Below, one piece after another: positions 17,483-25,706 of a stretch of DNA of 57,702 bases. The position numbers and the translations under genes were made by a program. The notes under the pieces are model-generated. The model ran no database searches. It saw only the letters and a list, made by a program, of their open reading frames with translations, and had not been told where the DNA came from. Origin of the DNA: Roseiarcus sp036513315 (lineage in GTDB: Bacteria > Pseudomonadota > Alphaproteobacteria > Rhizobiales > Beijerinckiaceae); the NCBI GenBank assembly GCA_036513315.1, contig DATBZF010000083.1:1-57702 (forward strand). Reading direction: 5' to 3'. Positions within the stretch are counted from its first letter, which is position 1. Every line of letters begins with the position of its first letter.

Positions 17483-18189
17483 TGAGCGCGGCCATGCTCG
17501 AAGTCGACGATCTCCACGCCTATTACGGCAAGAGCCATATTCTGCACGGCGTCAGTTTCCGCATCGGCGCCGGCGAGATCGTCAGCCTGCTTGGGCGCAA
17601 CGGCGTCGGCCGCTCAACGACGATCAAGGCGCTGATGGGCGATGTGGCGCCGAAAGGCTCGATCCGTTTCAAGGGCGAGGAGATCGCCGGGCTGAAGCCG
17701 CATCAGACTGCGCGCAAGGGGCTCGGCTATGTCCCCGAAACGCGCGACATTTTTCCGACGCTGACGGTTCGCCAAAACCTGATGCTCGGCGAAAAGACCG
17801 GCAAGGCCGGCGGACGATGGACGATGGAAGACATGTTCCGCATGTTTCCGGTACTGAAAGAGCGCGCCGAGGCGCCGGGCGGCGTACTCTCCGGCGGCGA
17901 GCAGCAGATGCTGACGATGTGCAGGACGCTGATGGGCGATCCCGACCTCGTCATGATCGACGAGCCGACGGAGGGCCTCTCGCCGATGATGGTCGAACAT
18001 GTCGGGCGCCTGCTCGAAGAGATCGGCCGGCGTGGGGTTTCGATTCTCTTGGTCGAACAGAAGCTGACGATCGCACTGAAAATCAGCGCGCGGCTCTACG
18101 TGATGGGGCATGGACGCATCGTCTTCGAAGGCACGCCCGCCGAACTCGAGAACAACGCCGCCATCCGCAAGGAATGGCTGGAGGTTTGA
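17482..18189 (+). CDS. ABC transporter ATP-binding protein, LivF family, with Arg in Walker A
   Basis: Second ATPase, 235 residues, starting at the ATG at 17482 that overlaps the LivG stop. The signature LSGGEQQMLTMCRTLMG, Walker B LVMIDEPTEGLSP and H-loop LVEQKLTIAL are normal for LivF. Walker A reads GRNGVGRSTT: the invariant lysine that contacts ATP phosphates is arginine. The codon is CGC in clean sequence, so it is not a frame problem. I have a memory of similar LivF sequences in other proteobacteria, so this may be a subfamily trait. Last gene of the transporter. Confidence 0.88.
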   Translation: MSAAMLEVDDLHAYYGKSHILHGVSFRIGAGEIVSLLGRNGVGRSTTIKALMGDVAPKGSIRFKGEEIAGLKPHQTARKGLGYVPETRDIFPTLTVRQNLMLGEKTGKAGGRWTMEDMFRMFPVLKERAEAPGGVLSGGEQQMLTMCRTLMGDPDLVMIDEPTEGLSPMMVEHVGRLLEEIGRRGVSILLVEQKLTIALKISARLYVMGHGRIVFEGTPAELENNAAIRKEWLEV

Positions 18190-18297
18190 ATTCCGGCGCG
18201 GCGACGGCGGGGAGGAATCCGTCGCCGCGCCGCAGGCTTCGCTAACGCGTCGCCTGCGAAGGCGCGCAAAGCCCGCGCCAAGCGCTCGAACGCGCGA

Positions 18298-18465
18298 TCA
18301 AATGCCGATGCTTGCGCGATTGACCAACCAGATCACGACGATGACGATCAACACCAGGCCAAGAACGCCGCCGAGTCCGGCCCCACCGTAGCTGCGATGC
18401 GCGTAATACCCGCCGCCGCCGCCGAACAGCAGGATCAGGATGATAATGATGAGAAGTATGCTCAT
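18298..18465 (-). CDS. Small membrane protein, DUF3309-like
   Basis: A 55-residue protein from the ATG at 18465. Two hydrophobic helices (SILLIIIILILLFGGG and GVLGLVLIVIVVIWLV) are joined by a glycine/tyrosine-rich loop (YYAHRSYGGAGLG). This layout matches the short DUF3309-type membrane proteins common in rhizobia; function unknown. The frame is open to 18672, but the extra sequence runs through a palindromic repeat and is not coding. It is convergent with LivF. Confidence 0.6.
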   Translation of the reverse strand: MSILLIIIILILLFGGGGGYYAHRSYGGAGLGGVLGLVLIVIVVIWLVNRASIGI

Positions 18466-18548
18466 AGCTTCGCCCGCCTTTGATGTTTGCGGGTCAACAA
18501 CGCGGCAGTGTAAAAATGGTTGCATGCGCCGAAGACGCGTCGATACTT

Positions 18549-18643
18549 CGTCATTGCGAGAGAGCGCAGCGACGAAGCAATCCGGACTGAGCTCTGCTAG
18601 CCTCGTCTGGATTGCTTCGTCGCTGCGCTCCCTCGCAATGACG
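18549..18643. repeat. Palindromic intergenic repeat (35-bp arms)
   Basis: Left arm 18549-18583 (begins CGTCATTGCGAG, ends GAAGCAATCC) and right arm 18609-18643 are reverse complements with one mismatch in 35, separated by 25 bases. It would form a long hairpin in DNA or RNA. The arm sequence resembles the REP/ERIC-like palindromes scattered in rhizobial genomes. No flanking duplication is visible. It is unlike the nested elements at 3.7 and 8.0 kb. The rest of the 18466-18993 gap holds the promoter region of the operon that follows. Confidence 0.8.
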
Positions 18644-18827
18644 GCGGTTGGCGTAGCGCCCGTCTCGATCAACCGCCCTCATAGGCTGGCGCCAACAATG
18701 GCTGGGCTTTTGCAAAGTCATCGAGGTTCTTCATCGAGACCTCCAGGCCGCCCGTTCCGAAGTGTCCAATCCTTCTAACATCGCGGGTAAAATTCTCTTC
18801 AATGGCGATCGTCGCGGTCAGCCCATT

Positions 18828-18864
18828 CCCTCTTGATCAAAAACCTCCCCTCTTGACCAAAAAC
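18828..18864. promoter_or_regulatory. Direct repeat overlapping the operon promoter
   Basis: CCCTCTTGATCAAAAAC (18828-18844) and CCCTCTTGACCAAAAAC (18848-18864) are identical in 16 of 17 bases and repeat every 20 bases, about two helical turns. The second copy covers the likely -35 box, and the first contains the palindrome TTGATCAA. The position fits a regulator site that either blocks or recruits RNA polymerase. The regulator is unknown. Confidence 0.45.
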
Positions 18865-18880
18865 TTCATTCCTATATATT
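18853..18880 (+). promoter_or_regulatory. Predicted sigma-70-type promoter of the aryl-CoA oxygenase operon
   Basis: TTGACC (18853-18858) and TATATT (18875-18880), spacing 16, in an AT-rich island within GC-rich DNA. This would start transcription near 18887, leaving an untranslated leader of roughly 105 bases before the ATG at 18994, which has the strong ribosome-binding site AAAGGAGA. Confidence 0.5.
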
Positions 18881-18993
18881 TTACCTCTAAATTATCCGCC
18901 GCCCCTCCCGCGCCCCGCCCTTCGCGCCGGCCCGCGGCGGGCGCATAGTTCCGCCCACGATTCGGCCTGGCCCCAGGAAAGGAGATCGCCCAT

Positions 18994-21318
18994 ATGCGCA
19001 TCGTCTGTATCGGCGGCGGGGCGGCGGGGCTTTATTTTGGGCTGCTGATGAAGAAGCAGAACGCAGCCCATTCCATCACCATCGTCGAGCGCAACCGGCC
19101 TTACGATACGTTCGGCTGGGGCGTGGTGTTTTCAGATGCGACGATGAAGAGCATGCACGAATGGGACCCGCGCACGGCGGCGGAAATCGAGAGCGCGTTC
19201 AATCATTGGGACGATATCGAGGTCCTGTTCAAGGGCCGCAAGATGCGCACCACCGGCCATGGCTTCGTCGGCATTGGCCGCAAGCGTCTGCTCAATATCC
19301 TGCAGAAGCGTTGCGAGGAGCTCGGCGTCATCCTGCAATTCGAGCGTGAGGTGGAGAGCGACCGCGAATTCGCCGACGCCGATCTGATCGTCGCCTCCGA
19401 CGGCTTCAACTCGAAAATCCGCGCACGCTATCCGATCGCCTTCAAGCCCGATCTGTCGGTGCGGCCGAATCGCTACATCTGGCTCGGCACCAAAAAGCGC
19501 TATGACGCCTTCACCTTCGATTTCCGCAAGACCGAGCACGGCTGGTTCCAGGCGCATATCTATCGCTTCGACATCGAGACCTCGACGTTCATCGTCGAGA
19601 CGACGGAAGAGGTTTTCAAGGCGCATGGCCTGGATCAGATGGACCAGGACCAGTCGATCGCCTTTTGCGAAAAGCTGTTCGCCGAAACGCTCGACGGCCA
19701 TGCCTTGATGACCAATGCGCGCCATTTGCGCGGCTCGGCCTGGCTGAATTTCTCGCGTCTCACTTGCGGAAGCTGGAGCACGTTCAACGGCGTCAATTAT
19801 GTCGCGCTGATGGGCGATTCGGCCCATACTGCGCACTTCGCCATCGGCTCGGGCACAAAACTGGCGATCGACGACGCCATCGAACTCGCCAAACAGTTCC
19901 GCGATATCGGCGATACGCCCGATGACATCCCGCCCGCGCTCGCCGCCTATGAAGCGGTTCGCCGCGTCGATGTCGCGCGCATCCAGAACGCGGCGCGCAA
20001 TGCGATGGAATGGTTCGAAGTGGTGGGCAAGCGCTATTGCGACCATCTCGAACCCGAGCAATTCATGTATTCGCTGCTGACCCGCTCGCAGCGCATCAGC
20101 CATGAGAACCTGCGTCTGCGCGACAAGGCGTGGCTGGAGGGCTATGAGCGCTGGTTCGCCGCGCGCAGCGGCCTCCATCCCGCCGCCAACGAACCGGTTC
20201 CGCCTCCGATGTTCACGCCTTATCGCCTGCGCGGGCTGACCCTGGCGAACCGTATCGTCGTGTCGCCGATGGCGATGTATTCGGCGCGGGACGGCATCCC
20301 CGGTGATTTCCACATGGTGCATTTAGGCGCGCGCGCGCTCGGCGGCGCCGGCCTCGTCTTCGGCGAGATGACTTGCGTCTCGCCGGATGCGCGCATCACG
20401 CCGGGCTGCCTCGGCCTGTGGAATGACGAACAGGCGGCGGCCTGGAAGCGCATCGGCGATTTCGTCCATAGCGAGAGCCCGGCCAAATTCGGATTGCAGC
20501 TCGGCCACGCCGGGCGCAAGGGGTCGACGAAAGTTCCCTGGGAAGGCGCCGACCAGCCATTGGATGCCGGCAATTGGCCGCTGATTTCAGCCTCGGCTTT
20601 GCCCTATCTCGAACGTTTGCAGGCGCCGCGCGCGATGACCCGCGAGGATATGGATCGCGTGAGGGCCGATTTTGTGCGCGCAATGCATTATGCGGTCGAG
20701 ATTGGTTTCGACATCGTCGAATTGCACGCCGCGCATGGCTATCTCCTGTCGAGCTTCCTGTCGCCGCTGACCAATCAGCGTGGCGACGAATATGGCGGCA
20801 GCCGCGAGAACCGCGCGCGATTTCCGCTGGAAGTGTTCCGCGCGATGCGCGAGATCTGGCCGGAAGACAAGCCGATGTCGGTGCGCCTGTCGACGCATGA
20901 CTGGTTCGAGGGCGGCAATACGCCGGAGGATGCAGCGATTTTCGCCGCCCTTTTCAAGCAAGCCGGCGCCGATATCGTCGATTGCTCGTCCGGCCAGGTG
21001 GTCAAAGAAGACAGGCCCGTCTACGGCCGGCTGTTCCAGACCCCGTTCGCCGACAAGATCCGCAATGAAGTCGAAATGCCAACGCTGGCGGTCGGCGCGA
21101 TTTCCGAGGCCGACCACGCCAATTCGATCATCGCGGCGGGCCGCGCCGATCTCTGCGCTTTGGCGCGCCCGCATCTCGCCGACGCCGCCTGGACCTTGCA
21201 TGAGGCGGCGCGGATCGGCGTCAAATCCGTGCCCTGGCCTAAGCAATATCAATCCGGCCGCGCCCAATATGAGACGGGCCTGGCGCGCGCCGCCACGGCG
21301 GCGGGAGCGCCAAAATGA
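18994..21318 (+). CDS. Bifunctional aryl-CoA monooxygenase/reductase (2-aminobenzoyl-CoA or salicylyl-CoA type)
   Basis: A 774-residue fusion. Residues 1 to about 390 are a class-A flavin monooxygenase (FAD motif GGGAAGLYFGLLM at 7-19; MGDSAHTAHFAIGSGTKLA near 273 as the second FAD motif). From about 404 (FTPYRLRGLTLANRIVVSPM) to the end is an Old Yellow Enzyme-type NADH:flavin reductase, with QLGHAGRKGS and AAHGYLLSSFLSPLTNQRGD. This architecture is that of 2-aminobenzoyl-CoA monooxygenase/reductase of Azoarcus evansii, which hydroxylates and then reduces the ring, and of enzymes annotated salicylyl-CoA 5-hydroxylase. First gene of a five-gene operon; strong ribosome-binding site; complete. 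The choice between the two substrates is inference from the RidA-like and ligase partners. Confidence 0.88.
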   Translation: MRIVCIGGGAAGLYFGLLMKKQNAAHSITIVERNRPYDTFGWGVVFSDATMKSMHEWDPRTAAEIESAFNHWDDIEVLFKGRKMRTTGHGFVGIGRKRLLNILQKRCEELGVILQFEREVESDREFADADLIVASDGFNSKIRARYPIAFKPDLSVRPNRYIWLGTKKRYDAFTFDFRKTEHGWFQAHIYRFDIETSTFIVETTEEVFKAHGLDQMDQDQSIAFCEKLFAETLDGHALMTNARHLRGSAWLNFSRLTCGSWSTFNGVNYVALMGDSAHTAHFAIGSGTKLAIDDAIELAKQFRDIGDTPDDIPPALAAYEAVRRVDVARIQNAARNAMEWFEVVGKRYCDHLEPEQFMYSLLTRSQRISHENLRLRDKAWLEGYERWFAARSGLHPAANEPVPPPMFTPYRLRGLTLANRIVVSPMAMYSARDGIPGDFHMVHLGARALGGAGLVFGEMTCVSPDARITPGCLGLWNDEQAAAWKRIGDFVHSESPAKFGLQLGHAGRKGSTKVPWEGADQPLDAGNWPLISASALPYLERLQAPRAMTREDMDRVRADFVRAMHYAVEIGFDIVELHAAHGYLLSSFLSPLTNQRGDEYGGSRENRARFPLEVFRAMREIWPEDKPMSVRLSTHDWFEGGNTPEDAAIFAALFKQAGADIVDCSSGQVVKEDRPVYGRLFQTPFADKIRNEVEMPTLAVGAISEADHANSIIAAGRADLCALARPHLADAAWTLHEAARIGVKSVPWPKQYQSGRAQYETGLARAATAAGAPK

Positions 21319-22100
21319 GCGGGCGCTCCCTTGATGGGCGCCACGCTTTCGTCACCGGCGCCGGCGGCGGCATCGGCACGGCGATCGCCCGACGCCTCGC
21401 CGCCGAGGGCGCGCGCGTTACCCTGGCCGGCCGTCGGCGGGCGCCACTGGAGGCGGTTGCCGAGGCGCTGGGAGCGCAAGCATACTTTATCGCCGACGGT
21501 TTCGACGTGACCGACCAGGAGGCGGTCGCACGCGGCCATGACGCCGCGCGGGCGGCTTTGGGGCCAGTCGACATTCTCGTCAACAATGCCGGCGAGGCGC
21601 CAAGCGCGCCATTCAGCAAGACCGATCTCTCATTGTGGAGCAAGGTCATCGCCACGGACCTGACCAGCGTCTTTCTGGTGACCAAACAGATACTCGACGA
21701 TATCAGCGCCTCGCCGAACGGACGCATTGTCAACGTCGCGTCAACAGCCGGCCTGACCGGCTATGCCTATGTTAGCGCCTATTGCGCCGCCAAGCACGGC
21801 GTCGTCGGCCTGACCCGCGCCCTCGCTCTGGAGGTCGCCCGCTCCGGCGTCACCGTCAACGCAATCTGCCCCGGCTTCACCGACACGCCGCTGGTGCAAA
21901 GCGCGATCGACAATATCGTCGCCAAGACCGGCCGCAGGCCGGAGGAAGCCAAGGCGTCGCTGGTGCGCGGCAATCCGCAGGGGCGCCTGGTGCTGCCGGC
22001 AGAAGTCGCCGATGCCGTCGCCTGGCTCGCATCCCCCGGCGCGGCGGCGGTCACCGGCCAGGCGATCGCGATCGCCGGCGGCGAAGTGATGGCGGGATGA
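21315..22100 (+). CDS. SDR-family dehydrogenase, probable 3-hydroxyacyl-CoA dehydrogenase step
   Basis: Short-chain dehydrogenase/reductase of 261 residues. The NAD(P) motif TGAGGGIGTAIA is at about 14-25, NNAG near 92, catalytic Ser in VASTAGLTGYAY and the YCAAK active site (Tyr/Lys) near 156-160, then NAICPGFTDTPL. ATG overlaps the stop of the monooxygenase/reductase (ATGA), and the crotonase follows 10 bases on, so it acts in the same pathway. It probably oxidises a hydroxyl of a ring-derived or ring-opened CoA intermediate; exact substrate not readable. Confidence 0.85.
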   Translation: MSGRSLDGRHAFVTGAGGGIGTAIARRLAAEGARVTLAGRRRAPLEAVAEALGAQAYFIADGFDVTDQEAVARGHDAARAALGPVDILVNNAGEAPSAPFSKTDLSLWSKVIATDLTSVFLVTKQILDDISASPNGRIVNVASTAGLTGYAYVSAYCAAKHGVVGLTRALALEVARSGVTVNAICPGFTDTPLVQSAIDNIVAKTGRRPEEAKASLVRGNPQGRLVLPAEVADAVAWLASPGAAAVTGQAIAIAGGEVMAG

Positions 22101-22110
22101 GAGGTCAGCA

Positions 22111-22953
22111 ATGAGCAACGCCATGCAAGCCGGCAAAAAGCCGTTCAAGAATTATCCGGCCCGCCATTTCGGTTGGGCGGCGAGCGAGGACGGCCGCGTG
22201 GCGACGATCACGCTCAACCGGCCGGACAAGAAAAATCCGCTGACGTTCGAAAGCTATGCCGAATTGCGCGACCTCTTCCGCGATCTTGGCCATGCCGCCG
22301 ACGTACGCGCGATCGTGCTGACCGGCGCCGGCGACAATTTCTGCTCGGGCGGCGACGTCTTTGAGATCATCGAGCCCCTGACCAGAATGGCGATGCCCGA
22401 CCTCCTCGCCTTCACAAGAATGACCGGCGATGTCGTCAAGGCGATGCGCCGCTGCTCGCAGCCGGTCATCGCTGCCGTGGATGGCATATGCGCCGGCGCC
22501 GGCGCGATCCTGGCGATGGCCTCCGACCTCAGGTTGGCGACGCCGGAGGCCAAGACCGCCTTCCTGTTCACCCGCGTCGGCCTCGCCGGCGCCGATATGG
22601 GGGCCTGCGGCATCCTGCCGAGGATCATCGGCCAGGGCCGCGCCGCCGAGCTTCTGTTCACCGGCCGCGCAATGTCGGCCGAGGAGGGAAAAAGCTGGGG
22701 CTTTTTCAACGCGCTGCATGCGAGGGCTGATCTGCTGAGCCAGGCGGGCGCCCTCGCCCGCACGCTCGCCGACGGCCCGTTTTTCGCCCATGGCATGACC
22801 AAGACGATGCTCAACCAGGAATGGGCGATGGGCCTCGACGAGATCATCGAAGCGGAGGCCCAGGCGCAGGCGATCTGCATGGCGACGCAGGACTTCCGCC
22901 GCGCCTTCGACGCCTTCGCCGCCAAGCGTCGGCCGGAATTCCAGGGCGATTGA
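22111..22953 (+). CDS. Enoyl-CoA hydratase/isomerase (crotonase) family protein
   Basis: Crotonase-fold protein, 280 residues. The two oxyanion-hole segments are present: DNFCSGGDVF near 75 and AGAGAILAMASDLRLA near 130. In the catalytic loop (FLFTRVGLAGADMGACG) the position of the first hydratase glutamate (Glu144 in rat mitochondrial enoyl-CoA hydratase) appears to be Thr, while the second glutamate position (AAELL) is kept. This suggests an isomerase or ring-cleaving hydrolase rather than a plain hydratase. Ribosome-binding site GAGG 6-8 bases upstream. Third gene of the operon, probably acting on the dearomatised CoA ester. Confidence 0.85.
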   Translation: MSNAMQAGKKPFKNYPARHFGWAASEDGRVATITLNRPDKKNPLTFESYAELRDLFRDLGHAADVRAIVLTGAGDNFCSGGDVFEIIEPLTRMAMPDLLAFTRMTGDVVKAMRRCSQPVIAAVDGICAGAGAILAMASDLRLATPEAKTAFLFTRVGLAGADMGACGILPRIIGQGRAAELLFTGRAMSAEEGKSWGFFNALHARADLLSQAGALARTLADGPFFAHGMTKTMLNQEWAMGLDEIIEAEAQAQAICMATQDFRRAFDAFAAKRRPEFQGD

Positions 22954-22964
22954 GGGATGCGCCG

Positions 22965-24194
22965 ATGAATTCGCCAGAGAACAAGATCGGGCCGGACCGC
23001 TCATCCCTCGACTGGCCGTTTTTCGACGACGACCATCGCGCCTTCGTCCGCGACGCTGATTCCTGGCTCGCCGCGGCGCCGTTCAGAGACGTCGACCATC
23101 GCGACGCCGACGCATCCTGCCGCCGCCTCGTCCCGATGCTCGGCGGCGCCGGCCTGCTCGCCCATGTCGCGCCCGGCGCCTATGGCGGCGCGCGGGAGGC
23201 GATCGATTCCCGCGCGCTCTGCCTGGCGCGCGAGACTCTCGCCTGGCACGACGGCCTCGCCGACTTCGCTTTTGCCATGCAGGGCCTCGGCTCGGGCGCG
23301 ATCAGCCTTGCCGGCGCGCCTGCGCTGAAGGCGAGCATCCTGCCCAAAGTCGCGGGCGGCGAGTTGATCACCGCCTTCGCTTTATCCGAGCCCGACGCCG
23401 GCTCCGACGTCGCCGCGATGACCTGCCGCGCAGCGCGCGACGGCGACCATTATGTGCTCGACGGCGAAAAGACGTGGATCTCGAACGGCGGCATCGCCGA
23501 CCTCTACACTGTCTTTGCACGCACCGGCGAAGCGCCCGGCACGCGCGGCATATCGGCGTTCGTCGTCGAGGCCGATTCGCCGGGGTTCGAGATCGCCGAG
23601 CGCATCGACGTCATCGCGCCGCATCCTCTGGCGCGCATTCGCCTCCGCAACTGCCGTGTGCCGACGGAAAACCGCCTTGGCGAAGCTGGCGAGGGTTTCA
23701 AAATCGCGATGCGCACGCTCGATATTTTTCGCCCCTCTGTCGGCGCCGCCGCGCTCGGCTTCGCCCGTCGCGCCCTCGACGAGGCGCTCGCCCATGTCAA
23801 ATCCCGTCGCATGTTCGGCGCGACCTTGGCCGATCTCCAGCTCACCCAGGCCAAGCTCGGCGATATGGCGACGATGATCGACGCGGCCGCATTGCTCACC
23901 TACCGCGCCGCCTGGCGGCGCGACGTGCAGAAATTGCCGATCACCCGCGAAGCGGCGATGGCCAAGATGACCGCCACCGAAAACGCGCAATGGACGATCG
24001 ACCAGGCGGTGCAGCTTTTCGGCGGGCGCGGCGTGCGCGTCGGCGAAATCGTCGAGCGGCTCTATCGCGAAATCCGGGCGTTGAGAATCTACGAAGGCGC
24101 CACCGAAGTTCAGAAGCTGATTGTCGCCAGGGAACTTTTGCGAGACGGCGTCAGAGTTTCGCAGGAGCACAATCACGGAGCCCCTCATGCATGA
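22965..24194 (+). CDS. Acyl-CoA dehydrogenase
   Basis: FAD-dependent acyl-CoA dehydrogenase, 409 residues from the ATG at 22965. The flavin and substrate segments are ITAFALSEPDAGSD near 128 and TWISNGGIAD near 170; the C-terminal helical domain has QLFGGRGVRVGEIVERLYREIRALRIYEGATEVQ, with the catalytic glutamate in YEGAT. It starts 12 bases after the crotonase stop and overlaps the RidA-like gene by 8 bases. Expected to oxidise an alicyclic or linear acyl-CoA intermediate of the pathway, passing electrons to ETF. Complete and of normal length (a little long at the N-terminus). Confidence 0.88.
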   Translation: MNSPENKIGPDRSSLDWPFFDDDHRAFVRDADSWLAAAPFRDVDHRDADASCRRLVPMLGGAGLLAHVAPGAYGGAREAIDSRALCLARETLAWHDGLADFAFAMQGLGSGAISLAGAPALKASILPKVAGGELITAFALSEPDAGSDVAAMTCRAARDGDHYVLDGEKTWISNGGIADLYTVFARTGEAPGTRGISAFVVEADSPGFEIAERIDVIAPHPLARIRLRNCRVPTENRLGEAGEGFKIAMRTLDIFRPSVGAAALGFARRALDEALAHVKSRRMFGATLADLQLTQAKLGDMATMIDAAALLTYRAAWRRDVQKLPITREAAMAKMTATENAQWTIDQAVQLFGGRGVRVGEIVERLYREIRALRIYEGATEVQKLIVARELLRDGVRVSQEHNHGAPHA

Positions 24195-24582
24195 AATCCT
24201 GCAGCCGGAGGGCTGGGCGCGGCCGGTCGGCTATTCCAACGGCATGGCCGCGCGGGGCCGGATCATTGTCACCGGCGGCCAGATCGGCTGGAACGCGCAA
24301 TGCGAATTCGAAACCGACGATCTCCTCGCGCAGATCGGCCAGACCCTCGCCAATATCGCCGCCATCCTGAAGGAGGCGGGCGCGCGCCCGGAACATATCA
24401 TTTCGATGACCTGGTACCTGACCGACCTCGCGGAATATCGCGCGGCTCTCCAGCGCATGGGACCTGTCTATCGCGCGGTGATGGGGCGGCATTTCCCGCC
24501 GATGGCGGTGGTCGAGGTTACAGGCCTCGTCGAGGCGCGCGCCAAGGTCGAAATCCAGGCGACCGCCGTCCTGCCGGACTGA
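24187..24582 (+). CDS. RidA-family protein lacking the catalytic arginine
   Basis: 131-residue member of the YjgF/YER057c/UK114 (RidA) family, whose best-known members hydrolyse enamines and imines. The start ATG lies inside the end of the acyl-CoA dehydrogenase gene (8-base overlap). The fold signature at the C-terminus (VVEVTGLVEARAKVEIQATAV) is clear. The stretch that in E. coli RidA reads FPARSCVEV is FPPMAVVEV here, so the active-site arginine (Arg105) is methionine, as in the non-canonical Rid subfamilies. A role in deaminating an amino-cyclohexene-CoA intermediate is tempting given the operon, but would need a different mechanism. Confidence 0.85.
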   Translation: MHEILQPEGWARPVGYSNGMAARGRIIVTGGQIGWNAQCEFETDDLLAQIGQTLANIAAILKEAGARPEHIISMTWYLTDLAEYRAALQRMGPVYRAVMGRHFPPMAVVEVTGLVEARAKVEIQATAVLPD

Positions 24583-24682
24583 TGGCGCGCTGCTGTTTCT
24601 GACCAGATTCGGGCGGCCTCGCGCCCGGCTGCCAGATATCGTATGAGTTTCCCCTCGCCCCGGCTCTCCCGAGAAGGCCCCC

Positions 24683-25438
24683 ATGCTCTCCCTTGCTGTC
24701 GCGGTCGGCGTCGCCGTCCTGTTGTTCGTCAGCGGCCTCATCGGGCTGTTCCTGCAAAAGCGCCTCGCCGAACACCATACGTCGGATCGCTCGCGCGATA
24801 TGATCGGCGGCATTGTCGGGCTGCTTACGCTGCTGCTGGCGCTGGTGCTCGGACTGTTGATCTGGACGGCCTATGGCGTCTTCACCACGCAGCAGAATGA
24901 ACTGAACCTCTTGTCGGCGCGCGCGCTCGAATTCAATCTGGAGATGACGCAATATGGTCCGGACGCCAAGCAGGGGCGCGAATTGCTGAGAACCGACCTC
25001 GTCTGGGCGCATGAACAATTCTGGGGCGACGAAGAGGCGATGGCGGCCGCCTATAACGCGTCCTACGCCAATATCGGCGCGATGAACAGCTTTCTCGGCT
25101 CCCTCCATCCGACCACCGATCTGCAGAAGCAATTGCTGGGCGCCGCGGGCCAACATTACGCGTCGATCGGCGAAACCCGGTTGCTGATGTCCCTGCAATT
25201 GACCAATCCGATATCCTGGCCGCTGATCGTCACCGTGACGGTATGGGCGTTCTTTCTGTTCTGCGGCTTTGGCATGCTGTCGCGGATCAACGCCACCACC
25301 ATGACCGCCATGGCGCTCGGCGCCTGCGCGGTCGCCAGCGCGATCTTCCTGATCCTCGAACTCAGCGAACCCTATACGAGCATGATCCGCATCTCGCCGG
25401 TGGGGCTAGAAAAGGTGATTCTCGACCTCGACAGATAG
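24683..25438 (+). CDS. DUF4239-type (bestrophin-like) membrane protein
   Basis: 251-residue membrane protein. Two N-terminal helices (SLAVAVGVAVLLFVSGLIGLF, about 3-23, and GIVGLLTLLLALVLGLLIW near 43-61) are followed by a ~125-residue soluble segment rich in charged residues (QNELNLLSARALEF onward) and two C-terminal helices (about 180-225). This is the layout of DUF4239 proteins, related to bestrophin-like domains. Function is unknown; some relatives have been discussed as ion channels. Stand-alone gene, 100 bases after the RidA-like gene, with its own leader; not obviously part of the aromatic operon. Confidence 0.7.
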   Translation: MLSLAVAVGVAVLLFVSGLIGLFLQKRLAEHHTSDRSRDMIGGIVGLLTLLLALVLGLLIWTAYGVFTTQQNELNLLSARALEFNLEMTQYGPDAKQGRELLRTDLVWAHEQFWGDEEAMAAAYNASYANIGAMNSFLGSLHPTTDLQKQLLGAAGQHYASIGETRLLMSLQLTNPISWPLIVTVTVWAFFLFCGFGMLSRINATTMTAMALGACAVASAIFLILELSEPYTSMIRISPVGLEKVILDLDR

Positions 25439-25706
25439 CGTTTGGCGTCGCGCCAATCGGTAGAGGACCTCGCTGAGGCGCGACGCATACATGTGTATGA
25501 AGAGTCGTCCCTTGTGCCTATGGCGGCATCCGCCCGTATAGCTGCGCCCGCCAACCGCCCCGTAGTATCCCGGAGAGGTGGATGCGTCTAAAGCCGAGTC
25601 TAGCCGGCTGAGCCGCTCCGCGATGGCCTCGTGATCCGAGGCGTTTCGTTCTTTCAACTTCGGCGCGCCGACAGGGTCGGGCCGGTCGATGATCGAGGGG
25701 ATTGCG

